Position numbers and translations under genes: made by a program
Shown here: piece by piece, positions 24,545-38,043 of the stretch
Numbering within the stretch: position 1 is the first letter of the stretch
How the letters are laid out: every line of letters starts with the position of its first letter
NCBI GenBank assembly: GCA_029255685.2
Contig: CM055318.2
Span: forward strand, 439,001 to 503,000
Direction: 5' to 3'
Length of the DNA: 64,000 bases
Origin: Silene conica
Lineage: Eukaryota; Streptophyta; Magnoliopsida; Caryophyllales; Caryophyllaceae
The notes under the pieces: generated by a model
Told to the model about the DNA's origin: nothing
Seen by the model: the letters and a program-made list of their open reading frames with translations, nothing else
Databases searched by the model: none

Positions 24545-27500
24545 TTAACGAGGTAGTGGAACATCCGCAAGATCTTCTCTATAAGGAATGTCATCCATGC
24601 TAGGTGCCTCATGTAAATCATGACCAACACCCATTTCCAACTGATCTTGATTACTTGACCCGGGTTTTACGGGTTCGATAAACGTTACAACTCTATCTTT
24701 TCGTAGCGTAAGATATATGATTGATCCCACGTATATGCCCATCATAGGAAATACGACAATTCCGATGAACACATTTCCAACTTTTGGTAAATTATTGTGC
24801 ATTATCCATCCTATAAAAGCTGTTATTAGGTAGTATACATTTATTCCGATTATCGCGAGTCCCAATATCCACGAGATTATGATTATCTGTTTAAGAAAAA
24901 TAACCGTTAGTTCATTAATCTAATAATTTTTTATATAAAACTGTCTTATAGTGAAATAAAACTTACGATTAAGGAGTTCTTATGAGGTCCCATTTTAGCG
25001 GCACCACTGCTAAACTTGAGTAGCGGAATTAGAGCAAACGGGAGTTCGAATGACAATATCATCTGTAGACGTTATATGATGCATGACATTAATTAAATGA
25101 TTAATTGATAGAAATACTCCGAACTATGAGTGAACTGCTCAAAATACTCTAAACTTTATTTTAACTACAAAATATAACCAACTAATGCCCTCATTTGTTT
25201 TGAATAGAATTTGTTGTTTTCTAACTTATTATAGCATGTTTTAATGGTGGTGTGATTAGGTGAATAGATTAACATAGAACTAAAAAGAGAAAGACGAGTT
25301 AAAGAAGAGTTATAAATTTCTTCCTTTATTTAGCATGTAGCAGGTCATATATTATAATAGAATGAGAGTATTAATTGGTTATATTGGTAGTTAAAATAGA
25401 ATTTAGAGTATTCTGAGCAGTACACCCATACTTGAGATTATTCTTATCAATTAACCCTTAATATATTTATATGTACGAAAAAATTTAATTCGTGATTATT
25501 AGGCTTAATACTGACCGAGGCAATAATGATAAGTTTTCCGGCACCTGCAGATCCTCCGATGATTGAAACAACCAAACTCGGAGCTATTGCAATTGTTCGA
25601 GTCATTAAATTTCTTAGCCATTTCCTCATCTTTATGTCTAAAAATCCCTGTTATAGAATAAGTGCGGTTAATTAAACTTACCCGAACTTGAAATGACCCG
25701 GTTAGACTGAAATCGAAGTGACACAACTGAACTAAGATACCTGCATGATAAATTGACCAGCATAAGTGCCAGTAATAGTAGAGCTCTGTCCAGAGGCAAA
25801 AAGCGCGACAGCATAGATGATGGATGCTGATTTTCGGCCTAACACGTTTTGCAGTAGGAATGAAGCCGAGTTGAGGGTCAAGTCATTGCACTGTGGGTTC
25901 AGTTCTCCTGTACTGCGGCTGTAACACGCTGTGCCCGACACTGATATCACTGCTATGTTTATCAGTAATGCTATGAACAACGCAAATCCGCTTTCCCACA
26001 AGAAGAATTTACATGCCTCCTACATTATCAGCATATCAACTGTCACAACTCACAGTCCGATCCAGAATTCATTTATACTGAATTCTTGCTTACGGTGTAC
26101 TTACATTGATGCCTTTTACGGACTTGGGCACTTTTCTAGACAGCACAAGAGCCGAATGCAGAAAAAGATTGTGCCTGTAAAATCAGAAAACAGAAAATGT
26201 GTGAAATACTGAAATGTAAGGGAACGGAAAGACTGCTGTTAGAATATAAAACGAATCAAGGAACTTCAACTATCGGCTTAAGCTTTTGGTTGAGTTGGTT
26301 TCTTGTCATGGTATCAGAGCCATGTGACCAAAGGTCACGGGTTCGAATTCCACCCCTCCCCCATTCTAATCTGGATAATCAGAACAGGCAAGGGAATCCC
26401 GCCTGCACCCACACTAACGAATCAAGAAACTTCAACCATCGGCTTAAGCTTTTGGTTGAGTTGGTTTCTTGACAACTGCGCAAGATAGTCCGATCAGAAG
26501 TATAGAAGCACATACGGCATAACCAAAGCCCCCATTAAGGCGATGGCGTCACCAGTAGCGCTGTCGCCATTAAGTTTAGGAATGAACAAGCCCTCGACAA
26601 CATCCTTTGCTGGTGGCTTAGCATAAGCCATTTCTCCGAAAAAGCACGCCGCCATTACAAACACCAATATTGCTATCAACATTTCCAACTTCCTTACCTA
26701 CATTACAAACACGGATATTACAATTATAGGACGGTGTCAATGAAAGCGAGTTTTTGAAAGTTGTAGGGGGCGAGAGATTGATTATTACCCCGTATCTTTG
26801 AAGTCCGAGAAGTAGGAGAGTACTTAGACCCGTAAGCAGCACACCGACCCATACCGGAATATGGAATAAAATGTTCAACGCAAATGCAGTTCCTATTACT
26901 TCAGGAATATCTGCTGCTATAACTGCTACTTCCGCAAGTATCCATAAGCAGTACTTAACTACTACTGGATACTCTGCTTTGCACACTTCCGCCAAATGTT
27001 TTCCTACATTATTGTTATCATTCGTTAAGTCAATATTCGTCGATGAAAAATGATGTACGACCCTGTTTTTTCTGACTTAATTTCAGCTCATTTCAGTTCA
27101 ACTCAATTTTATTCGGTTCATCTTAGTTTCATTCAATTCACTTCAGTTCATTTTTTTCGTTGGTCAACTCAATGAGACGGAGGGCATATAGGCCGTGTTT
27201 GGGAAACGGCAGCAGCAAATTCATAATAGCGAATAACATTAGCACAGTACGGTTTAGTTGATTTTAGTGGTTTAAATTAGCAGATTAAGAAAATAGTGTT
27301 TGGTAATTAGCATCGAATAATTGAACTAAAATGAACTGATTTGATTGAAATGGATTAGTCCCTCCTTGGATTTAAAAAAAAATGATTTCATTAATAAAAT
27401 ATGCTAATAAAAATTATACAATATGTTTTTATTTTTAGCTGCAGGTTGAAAAATAATAGATTTCAGCCAATATGCTATTAGAATACGCGTTTACTAAAAC

Positions 27501-29775
27501 AAATGATAAAAATAGATTCATGAGTCAACCTATTAATTAGTCCGAAATTTACTATTTCACTTAATATGTTGTTACCAAACAAGTCATAGTCAATTACCCG
27601 TGGATACACCAAGGTTTGCAGCTAGAGATTGAATGATCAAAGCAAATATTAATCCAATCAAAATCACCCATAATAGCTGCAAATCAAAGCAATTATTATT
27701 AGTAAAAAATTCAATTTTTTAAAATTAAAACAGTTTTACACAATTACTCAATATTTTGTTTAAAGATTAGAGACGATTACCTCGTATCTATGATTAGCTC
27801 CTGCTTGCAAATCGGTTTCCACTGAAACATGACATACGTGAACATATAACCAGTGAGTTAATTTTTTTCGACTGAAATTGAAAATCGTAAATCATATTTT
27901 GTTCAAACATGATTCGAGTTAGAGCCAAGCTTAAGTTAAAATTTTAGAAAAACAGTGACATTCAGTTCAGTTGGCATTGTCACTGGCACGTAAACTTGGT
28001 TTTGGATCATCGCCCTTTATTTTTAAAAGAATAAAAACGTAAAGAATCTGTGTTTAAGTCGATGGCAATTTGCGATTATAGATAAACTTACAATTGCCAG
28101 GGTCCAAATAAGCCAAAGAAACAAGAAAACCAGGACCTACAAATGATAAGAACTTTCTCCATGTTGGTACCTGGTCCATTACATCATAAATAATACAGTT
28201 AATAATTGGCTCAATTTTGGAGCTAAAATTGTGGTCACCGGTCTAAATTCATCAATTGGTTTTAAAGTGGTCACCAATTTAAATAAATGTATTGTGCATG
28301 CATGTTGGTTCTCTTCCGTAATTACACGTTGAGAGGATTATTTCAATCAAAATCGTAAAACTATGGTTCAGATTTAATTAATATTTTAATTTTTAAATAT
28401 ACGTTCATTTAATTGTTCTTTAGGCGTGAAAAGTGGTTAATACACAAATTTTTTAGGTCTAACTCATATTTTAATATCCTAATACGTTTCCTCACTCGAA
28501 CACCATTCGAGTTTCAAGGGTGGTTGATATACAAATTCCTTCATATTATGTGCTGAACCTCAATTGTGAGATATTGAGAGCTTTCTAGGATTTGAACTTA
28601 TATATGACTTTATGGACTTTGTCACCCGACTCTAATACCATGTAGATAAGATCGTTTCGATCAAAACCTTAATGTAATGATATCGTCCAAACAATATTTT
28701 AATATCCCAATGACACCCTTTCGAAACTCAAACTTCCCAACTTATTAAGTATTCTGTATAGCAAAATTAACAGAGTAGTCTTCTTTGAAACGATCTCAAC
28801 ATAAAACAAAGAAAATGTAATAATTTTTTTAATAGAAAGTGACAATCTATTAATAAAATTTTATAACTAAAATTGTCATTTTTAATATAAAATTTTCAAT
28901 CAAAATATTTACATTTAATAATAAACTAATTTTTCTCATTTGGTTACATAGTCTTCGAGGCACTATTTTAACTCGATTTTTTTCCATTTCTATAAATAAA
29001 ATTTTCAATCAAAATATACTTTTGTAAAAGACTTTTATATGATAAATCTAAATATATTATAATCAATCAATTTATAATTTTTTATAATTTTAATACTTAT
29101 TAATGGTAACAAATTTTGGCCTCAAAAGTCAACTATGAAGATTATTTTCAGAACAATAAAATACATTTAATTATAAAATGCTTATATTTTCCCTGCTAAC
29201 TGCTAAGAACTAAAAAGAGTATTCACTGTTAATTTATATTTGATCCCACAAGTTGCATCGAAACTAGGTTCAAATTATACCTAACAAGGTCGAAATATCT
29301 TACCTATATTAAAATCATAGTTATTTTTTTCGAAAAAAAATTACCGTACTGAACTTTTTTCAAAAAAACTCGCCCTAACCATGACCTGGTTAGCTTGTAC
29401 TTAGTTTCATCCTAGTACTAACCAATTGGTACCATACATTATACATTTAGGACATCATTATGATTGAATTAGGGATTATATACATATAGCATGTAACATA
29501 CTCCATACTTTATTTGTATAGTTATCATACTTTATTTGTATAGTTATACCAATATATATTGAATCGTTAAATCTGTTAAAAAATTAAATAAATAAATAAA
29601 TAAATCGGCGTAAAATAGAGATAACCTTTGCGGTAGTACTATCGTCGACAAAATCAAAATGTTTGCTTGTTGCAAGCTGATTATCATCCTTATTCGTAAC
29701 TCTTTCAACATCGACAGAAGCAATCCGATTACTACTCCCTTTTCCGTGTCTTGGTTCATTACGAACACTAGCCAT
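24545..29775 (-). CDS. NRAMP: NRAMP divalent metal transporter, NRAMP1/6 type
   Basis: Eleven exons: 29775-29626, 28170-28092, 27821-27781, 27676-27598, 27003-26789, 26697-26516, 26174-26105, 26019-25741, 25647-25516, 25062-24967, 24886-24545; 554 aa, all GT-AG and in phase. NRAMPs are proton-coupled Mn2+/Fe2+ (also Cd2+) transporters with about 12 membrane segments. Metal-site motifs are intact: D73PGN76 in the first segment and M248PHN251 in the sixth; the cytoplasmic signature [17 protein letters not shown] lies at 349-365. The sequences [28 protein letters not shown] and the many-exon structure point to the NRAMP1/6 clade rather than NRAMP2/3/4, by memory of the Arabidopsis proteins. The N-terminal 50 residues are hydrophilic and cytosolic. 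Plasma membrane or Golgi location is possible from relatives. Nothing suggests it is inactive. Confidence 0.95.
26236..26474 (+). mobile_element. Broken TRIM-like small LTR element in NRAMP intron 6
   Basis: A fossil. A left terminal repeat of about 73 bp (26236-26308, TG...CA ends) is followed directly by a primer-binding-site-like TGGTATCAGAGCC and a short noncoding interior; a 58-bp truncated second terminal repeat ends at 26474. It is incomplete, and the repeats have diverged, so it is not very young. LTR-retrotransposon derived, with no coding capacity. Confidence 0.65.
27191..27590. mobile_element. Possible hAT-like miniature element in NRAMP intron 4
   Basis: Begins GGCCGTGTTTGGGAAAC and ends GTTACCAAACAAGTCA, an imperfect inverted pair of the kind seen at other miniature elements here. 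The interior is noncoding and AT-rich. No clear target duplication. Confidence 0.4.
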
Positions 29776-30854
29776 CTTATGCAGTTATACACTCCGTAAC
29801 TTAATTAGCTAATAATAATAAGTAATTAGCTAAAGTACTAGCTTATATGCTTGTTTGGTTATTTGCGATATTTGAAGTGAACTAAATAAAGTAATGATCG
29901 GAGCATATATATATAAAATCGTCGCAAGTGTCACCCTCGCTATCAATCAACTGTATGAAAATAACATTTATCAATTAACAAAGTAAAAAACTTAAAATAA
30001 GTTTATAATAATTGTACAGATAATGCCTCCCTTTAATCATATTATATTTACTTCAATAAGGTATAAATTAGTTACAAAAGTATAGGAGATTCTTTTTTAT
30101 GTCACTAGTGCAAATCCGTCGTAAGAAGCCGACGTAAATTATTGGAGCTTTTTTGTTATTTTGCATATTTTTGTTAGTGATGTTTTGAAATTAGTCTTCT
30201 TTCATGCTTCAACAATTTTGTAATAATGTTCATCAAAAGGCAACTATCACGCCAATTAGAGCAATAAGCGGATTATACCACCAGAGGTATACAATTTTCT
30301 GTATATATTTTGAGATTTTTAATAGAAAATTCGAACTTTATTAGAAAGAATATGAGCTATATAGTAAAAATTTTGAACTCTTTGAAAAAATATTAAAAAT
30401 CGAATTATTATACAACTAAAATACAATACATATAAGTTAAAACTATATTTTAATTTTAATATAAAAAAACTAAAATATAACTCAAAATAGTTTAAAAGCT
30501 CAACAAATATACACATAAGCTCAATAAAATACACCATGGTTGTACGATGCTATTATACATCTAGTTGTATAATCGTTTTTGTGCAATTAGATTATACAAC
30601 CAGATGTATGCATCTGATAGTATAGATTTCGAACTTTATAACAAAGAATTTGAGCTTATACATATATTTTACGAGCTTTATTAAAAAGAATCTGTTCGTC
30701 TTTATAAAAAAATTGTAAATAAAAACATTATATTGAAACTCAAAAATAATACATATAAAACTCAAACATTTTAATTTTAACGCTAAAAAATTATAGTGCA
30801 AGAAAAAATTGTTAAAAGCTCAAAAAAAATTGCATATAAGCTCAAATGGATTTG

Positions 30855-31755
30855 CACTACTACAAAAAAGACCTAAGACATCAATTATAAGACACCTGTT
30901 TTTTTTCTAACAGATTTCTTAACGTAAGACACCAGTGATTTAATATAACAAGTTTGCAATGTTTAAATAAGAAACCTGTCCTTCAGAATCCGGTTTCCTA
31001 TATTTTAATTTTCAATTTATTTAATAACTAAGAAACTTGTCCTCCAATATCCGGTTTCCTATATATTAATTTTCAATTTATTTAATAACTAAGAAACCTG
31101 TCCTCCAGAATCCGGTTTCCTATATATTAATTTTCAATATATTTAATAACTAAGAAACCTGTTCTCCTGAATCCGGTTTCCTATATATTAATTTACAATT
31201 TATTTAATAACTAATAATAATAAATTAATCTTAAATAATATATTGTTTAATTAATTCTACTAGATTCACCGAGTAATACATGCATACCTCTATCTCTTAA
31301 CTTACCATAATGCACCGCCTAACACATTCTTTAAATAATAATTATCAATATCTACTTAAATATATCAAAGACACCGGGTGTAAATGAGAGTGGTGTCATA
31401 GACAGGGGCGAACCCACCTTAGAGCAAGGGGTAGCAGCCGCTACCCCAAACTTAAAAAAAATTGGTTTAAAAGACGGTTTTTTGCGACCCCAAATATTGA
31501 TAAATAGTAGATAATTAAATGTTATCCCAATAAATCTACAATAAATATCTTGTGGCTCAATGGTACAACCATTAAATATCCTCCTTGTGGTCGTGGGTTC
31601 AAATCCCGTTGCATGTATTGTTTTTTTTACAAAAAAAATGAACCATGCCAAAGACACCGGGTATAGTTGAGAGTGGTGTCATAGATATATGCCAAAGACC
31701 AGTTCCTCCAACCCTATGACCTAGACACCTGTTATAAACAGGTGTTGTAGTAGTG
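30855..31755. mobile_element. Nonautonomous CACTA element with internal 62-bp repeats
   Basis: Ends CACTACTACAAAAAAGACC and GTTGTAGTAGTG are CACTA-type inverted repeats; the 3-bp duplication TTG lies on each side (30852-30854, 31756-31758). Four tandem 61-62-bp units (30966-31210) contain CCGGTTTCCTATAT. No transposase. Confidence 0.88.
31393..31640. mobile_element. tRNA-related insertion inside the CACTA element
   Basis: Between two copies of AAAGACACCGGGTRTARNTG lies a 250-bp segment with TGTGGCTCAATGGTACAACC and GTGGTCGTGGGTTCAAATCC, which look like polymerase III A and B boxes, then a T run. A SINE-like insertion is likely; I do not recognise the family. Confidence 0.45.
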
Positions 31756-32676
31756 TTGTATTAGATGTACGATACTCATATACATCTGGATGTATAGTCC
31801 TATTTGTGCTATCACGCTTCCATGTCTTATAAAAATACTTGAGATGCGAATTGCCATCACGGTCCTCGGAATTTCCGTTGATCGACAAGACGACAATGGA
31901 GTCGGATCCAATCGGGAAGAGTTAAGACTAACCAAGGGCGAACCCAAAAATAAAGTCGTTTTCATTGAACCACAACATATCTATTTTATATTTAATAGCA
32001 TAACGTTTACTTATCTACTATTCAATCATATTTGATGTAACAAAAGTCCGTCTTCTGATTTAAAACATTAAACTCAATAGTTGAATTGCTGGTTAGTCAA
32101 ACGACCATGTATAGGTACTTGTAATCTGATCTAACTAGTCAATATGAGTCACAGGATGAGATTAAGTTTAAAATCTATCTAGTTTAAAATATCATAAATA
32201 TCCAGATATATATGAGTATCGTATATTTAATATAAATCTAATTAAATTTCTATCCTATTTTTTTTTGAGCTTTTAACAATTTTTTCTTGCACTATAATTT
32301 TTTAGCGTTAAAATTAAAATGTTTGGGTTTTATATGTATTATTTTTGAGTTTCAATATAATGTTTTGATTTACAATTTATTTTATAAAGCTCGTAAAATA
32401 TATGTATAAGCTCAAATTCTTTGTTATAAAGCTCGAAATCTATACTATCAGCTGTATAAAAAATTAACTTAACTCATTGTGCACTCGTGTAAAAAATTAA
32501 CATGTAAATCAAATTGACCTATAATTAGTACTTTTTCTGCCGGATTCATTTGTCTACTTTTTTTTAACCGATTTAACTCGTAACTATATGGTTCAAGTTT
32601 ATTCGGCAATCCAAATTGGCTTGCATTGGCTTGCACCGAGATGACCAATAATAGCAACATACGTAACAAGCAAAAT

Positions 32677-32784
32677 TTTTTTCTTTTTTTTAATGACGAG
32701 GGGTTGAATCCCCCGGGTCCATACATTCCCGCACCACCACGTGAACCATGTAAGACACCCCTTTCGGGGACTGCAGTGGCCAAG
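32677..32784 (-). mobile_element. 5'-truncated copy of the 16.5-kb SINE family
   Basis: Shares GGCCACTGCAGTCCCCGAAA and the segment through GGTTCACGTGGTGG to the A-rich 3' end with the copy at 60.95 kb, but lacks the tRNA-like head. Confidence 0.75.
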
Positions 32785-34875
32785 TTTAAACTATTACTCC
32801 AAAGTAATATTTTCTCAATCCCGATTATTTGTTATCTTATTCCATTGTGAGATATCTCAACTAATTATTATCCTTTTTTCATAAATTGCATTTGATGAAT
32901 TATTTGATGAATCTCACTCAATTTGGCCTATTTGTAATTATATAATTGACCTCCTTCTCTTTCCATGGTTTTTATATCAAAATCAAATTACAAAATTGTT
33001 TGGGACAAGAGATGACTTCCGAAAACGATGATGTTTTTTCAAATTAAAGATAACATAAACGTAATTTGAAAAAGAAATATCGTATACGGATCTCGTTAGA
33101 AAGAGATACGGTTAGTCAAAATTTAAAGTTTTACTGCCGTAATTCTTGTCACGAGTTCAGAAACTAAGATATTTGTTTTCAGATTAAAAATCTTGTAAAA
33201 TGGGTCAATTTGGAAAAAAAAAAAAAGAGTCGCCGCTTTCAGATGTTTTGATCATGAATTATGACTACTGAAAGTCTTTTGTGTTAAACACGAGCTTACC
33301 ATAAAATACCAAAAAAGAACATAAAATTACCACTTAAAATATTCCTACTAATTTTAATTTTAATAAACATAATAATGTGATAAAGAATACGTAGATTGCA
33401 TACGTATCTAATAAGCATCAATTACGAATGATAATAAAGCTTATTTCATGCTTCAAAGTTTTGTTTTATAGTAAAGTCAACCAAAACGACATGTATCGTG
33501 CATCTCTATCTAATATTGACTTATATACGAATCAAACACTTACAATTATGTATTTGCATTGTTAGTTTATGGTCTATGAATCATGTAATGACGAAACAAA
33601 AAATTGATATTTAGGGAAAAGTCAAATGGTTAAAGCCATATACAATGTAAATAATTAATTACGAGTTTTCTTTAAAACGAGAAAAACGCGGTTAAACTCG
33701 TTATTCTATTCATAATATGTTATAATTAAAATTATTACCAATTATTCGTCAAAATCGTACCCATTCTAAAACTAGAAGATACACAATTAACTGAATCATC
33801 TAAAATAAAATAGGTAAAAAAACCGGGACAAATACACAATTAGAAGATACTTCCTTATCTTACTTTATCAATCAAATATAGAACAATTTTCTAGAACCGG
33901 AATTTTCTAAAAAAAAAAATAATTATTAACTAAGGCGGATGAACTACTAATTGTTTGGGCTAATTTTTCTTTTTTTGGGCTAATTGTTTGCGCTAATTGT
34001 TGATGTAGCTTTCTCATTTATGTTCCTTCGGAATCGTCACCAACCAATTAAAATAATTATCAATTCATTATCAATCCACAAAGGCATTGGGCCTAGACCT
34101 GGACACGATCCAGGTTGAACTCGGGACAAGCCAAACTCATTTAACCGGCCTAACCGCCCCTTAAAAAGGCGAGCTTGGCCGGGTTGCAAGTTGCAAGAGG
34201 TTGTTACTTGAACTCGACCCGCGGTGGGTTTTAGGTAGGTTGTGGACGGGCTTGGGTTGCGATTTTTTTTAAAAATATTTTTGTTATTAGCGGTGGATCA
34301 AAGACAGGCAAGTTTGAAATATGGTATCTCAATAATGATAAAAGGACATTAAATTGAGTGTAAATAACTCTGAGTAGGTATTCAAAAAAATGGTATCTCA
34401 ATAATCTTGATTAAGAGACCAATTACAAATTAATGGATAATGGTAAAGAAAAGCACTAAAGTGAGTACGTATATTATAAACTGAGATACTAATAAAAATG
34501 GTTATATTATATAATAAAACAAGTACGATAATTATGAAAATATGTGCCAAATGAAAAAAAAATATTTTTTAAATTACAATTAACAACGCTATTTCGCGCC
34601 ATCTCGAGCACTATTACCATATTGTACCTTGCGGTCGCGCCATCTCGAGCACTATTACCACATTGTACTTTTGCGGTCCCAAGCCAAACCGTGCGTTATA
34701 GAATCAGGTGCATGAGACCAGCTCAACAAATATAATGTGTGTTTATAGTTGATTTAGTTTACAATATTCCTTCCTTATCATTCACCTCGAATCGCGGCTA
34801 GTTCATCAATTAGAGTAAATTTAACTCTCTTATATAGATAATGCTATTGTGTTAATGAAAAATTATGCAATTTCT

Positions 34876-35338
34876 TAAGGGGGCGTTTGTTTCGCGCATG
34901 GGTATGGGTTTGGAATCGGGAATCATACCCGGGTGGTATGGGGTTGGAACTCCATACTCGATACCTTGTGTTTGTTTCAATTGTGAGTGGTATGAGTTTG
35001 AAACTAGGTTAAAGTTAAAATATGTAAAATTTAATACTTTAAATAATAATTTTATCATATAAAATTAAGAAAATAATGATTTTATCAAATAATTATATAA
35101 CATATTTCCTTTACAATACGTGTTAATATTTATTTTTCGCATTTTTGATAATTGTAGTTTGATACCCATGGGTATCAAACTCATACCCACCCCCTCCCTG
35201 GGTATGGAAAACCCATACCTCGTGGGTTTGAGGTATGGGTATGAAACCCTTGAATTTGCTAAACAAACACGTGGTATGAGTTTGGCTCATTCCAAACCCA
35301 TACCTTATACCTTTAGGTTTGAACCAAACACCCCCTTA
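34876..35338. mobile_element. Miniature inverted-repeat element, 463 bp
   Basis: Ends TAAGGGGGCGTTTG / CAAACACCCCCTTA are inverted; subterminal GGGTATGGGTTTGG motifs recur on both sides. Noncoding. A truncated relative is at 13.4 kb. Probably hAT by end sequence, but an 8-bp duplication is not clear. Confidence 0.75.
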
Positions 35339-37969
35339 CAAATCAAAGCCGTTTTATAATTCTCTAAATTCTTTCATGATTATCGTAGTACAACTCATTA
35401 CCAATTGACCTACAATTTTAAGTGCTCATGGTAGTCAAATGGTTTATGCGATCAAATCGTAAGGCCCAACCCGAATTTTTCCGAAACTTGGGCCTTGCAT
35501 TAGGCCTGAAAAAGCCCATGGCCTGCCCCGAAAAAAGGCCCCATGTATATCTAAGGCCGGATTTGGGCCTACCGCATGGCCCCGCTTAGCCCATTACAAA
35601 TAAAGTTTTCCTTAAAGTAAGGGTAAGATTATCCTTATAAAACTCTTTCAAGTGTTAAGACTATATCACTTCAGCTTTGTACTAATCTTTATTATTTATT
35701 TATTATTCAGCCTTGTCTCATAGTCACCTCGACTTTATACACTATCAATCAGACTCTCACTTCACTTTTTTTTTTTAAACAATGACACGTGAGATTCATT
35801 GGATAATTTCCTTTCAAAGTAGGTCAAAAGTCTCAAAACTCACCCATAGTTTTAAGTTGACTCGGATTTTCAAGACCATAGTAGATTATTGGTAGTTGTG
35901 AGTGATTTCGATGTGTATTAACTTATTGAGTTTTTTTCATGACAGTAGTCCAACCTAAGTCCCATCTTCTCTTATTAATTCATCAGTTTAACTAAGAATA
36001 ATGTTAGCTATTATATCATTTAACTTACCGGTAAGTCCTTAATTCATCCCAATTAATTGAGCATCTTGTAGACGATTGATTTAAGTTGACCTATCTTGAT
36101 CCTAAATATAACAAAGACCATAAACAAGTACTCGTATTTCCCTTCATGAAAAAACAAGTACTCGTACATGTTGAATTATAAAATACATGGATTGTCCGAT
36201 ATTCAGATTGACTTTAAGTTACTCTCGACTCTCGAGAGGCGGGTCGGTTGGCCTAATTCAACGGGTGAGTCGACATCACCGCCTTTGCCGGTCTACTCGA
36301 GGCCCATCTCAAAAAGTTGTTACATAACTAGAGGTGGTAAACGGGTCAATCAGATCAGTTTCAGATCGAGTTCGTTTCGAACGGTTTATTTCGATTGGTC
36401 TTTAATTTCGATTTCAGTTCGGTTTAATTCAAATTGGATTCGGTTACCGCATTTTATCGGTTTAACATATTTCAAGTTGGTGCAGGTTTGAGTTCGGTCA
36501 ATATCGAAGCAAATGAGATTCGGATCGGGTGAATATCGAAGCAGATGAGATTCAATTCGGGTCATATTCGAATCGGTTGTGCATGGACAAATAAGTTTCT
36601 AAGTGTTTATCTTATATATCGGATATTTTGATTTATTTATCTATGTGAATTTTAGATTTTTTTGTCGGATCGTATTTCATTGTTTTTAATTGTAATATAA
36701 TGTTATAACTTGATTTTATATATTTTACTTATCTAATATTTATTTTTATTTGGTATTTATATTTATGGATAGTTTGATTATGAAGAGTCAAACTTACATG
36801 CAAATGTGAAATAGTTGGAATTCGTATATAATCCTTGATAAAGTGATCAAATATTTAGCAACTTTCAATATTAAGTTATCTTTATTTTATCGTGATTATT
36901 TCATCCTATATACTACGTAGTATATACTCGATGGTATCACTTATTACTTATTGCTATGAAAAATGATAAATCAAACTAAGAGAGTGTATATATGTAATAA
37001 CTCGAGTTTGTTAATGTGATTTTAATTTTTTAAATATATCTATTAACACCAGATAGGTTTGTTAAATGAACTTAAATTAAAGTAAAGCCGGATAGTTATC
37101 GAGAATAAAACAACAATCCATCCGACCATCCGACTGGTGAATTATTTGAAATTATATATTGTAACACCCCACTCGATGAGTCGATTTCAACTTTATACTA
37201 ACAAAGTAATAACGGTTAAAAATAATAAAAAAATGTAACTAATGAGCCATCATTCAAGAAGCTCAACCTTTAATTTGAAAATTTTGCGAAGCTTTAATTT
37301 AAGTTTATATTGACCTATATGGCTATATTATACTATTAATTATATAAAAATAAACTAAGTTTACAATCTCGTCTTGAATTTTAGTGGTTCAACTATATAT
37401 TTATATTCGTATAAATTTTTGGAACATAAATGAAATATGAAAACTATACACGAGACGGACAAAATCACGAAAATATCCCAAAATGTATTAGAATTATAAG
37501 TTTTCAAGTAAAGCAATTATAAAACATTGATTGACCATTGTAATAGGGGTCGACCGGAGTTCGAAATAGGCCTGTTTAAGCGTAGATAATTATAGATTTG
37601 AACATAAAGTCATATAAACTATAAAATTAAGTATACCACTTGTTAATTAATACTTTCACCATTTTAATCAATTCCCTACATTTTACTTTTTGTACACTAT
37701 TTATAAATTGACTGAATCTTCGACACCACTTCTAATCTAGAACATAAAAAGTAGTCATGTGAGATCTTGTTTAAATTATTTTAACGAGTACATTGTAAAT
37801 ATCGAAGTTTATAATTTTAATCGATATGTAACTAAAGATATTAGCAAAAGAAAACGGACATTGATAAACGTGAATAAACAAATGTATAAAATTGATTAAA
37901 ATGAAGGAAGTACAAATTTATAAGTCACTAATAAACTCTTTTAATTCCGACCCCGTATCGAAATTTGGT

Positions 37970-37977
37970 TATAAATA
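37970..37977 (+). promoter_or_regulatory. TATA box of knottin gene 1
   Basis: TATAAATA, 67 bp before the ATG, in a block (CTCTTTTAATTCCG onward) shared with gene 2, where the box reads TACAAATA (42927-42934). Confidence 0.7.
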
Positions 37978-38043
37978 GCAATGCTTTGAGGTGATATATG
38001 GCAAAGCATCTCTCTAATAACCAATACCACTTGTAATATTATC

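Larger units (their letters stand above)
30620..32456. repeat. Large inverted repeat, arms about 190-225 bp
   Basis: Arm 30620-30845 and arm 32264-32456 are near-identical reverse complements; both contain, in opposite orientation, AATTTGAGCTTATACATATA and TTTAACGCTAAAAAATTATA. The roughly 1.4-kb spacer includes a 901-bp CACTA insertion. Related single copies occur at 8.89-9.18 and 59.04-59.31 kb, so this is an AT-rich repeat family. Confidence 0.8.
29776..38043. other. 8-kb gene-free block of nested repeats
   Basis: No coding exon recognised. It contains the 30.6/32.4-kb inverted repeat with a CACTA element between its arms, a truncated SINE (32.7 kb), GC-rich degenerate ACCCG/GGGCC runs (34.1-34.26, 35.46-35.6, 36.33-36.56 kb), a miniature element at 34.9-35.3 kb, and from about 36.04 kb DNA duplicated with the knottin region. 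Confidence 0.65.

Noticed and set aside
26197-26488. Plus-strand peptides in the NRAMP intron
   Set aside because: They overlap the TRIM-like fossil and have no family resemblance.
31556-31620. tRNA gene
   Set aside because: A and B box-like motifs are present, but spacing and ends fit a SINE-like insertion; no convincing acceptor pairing.
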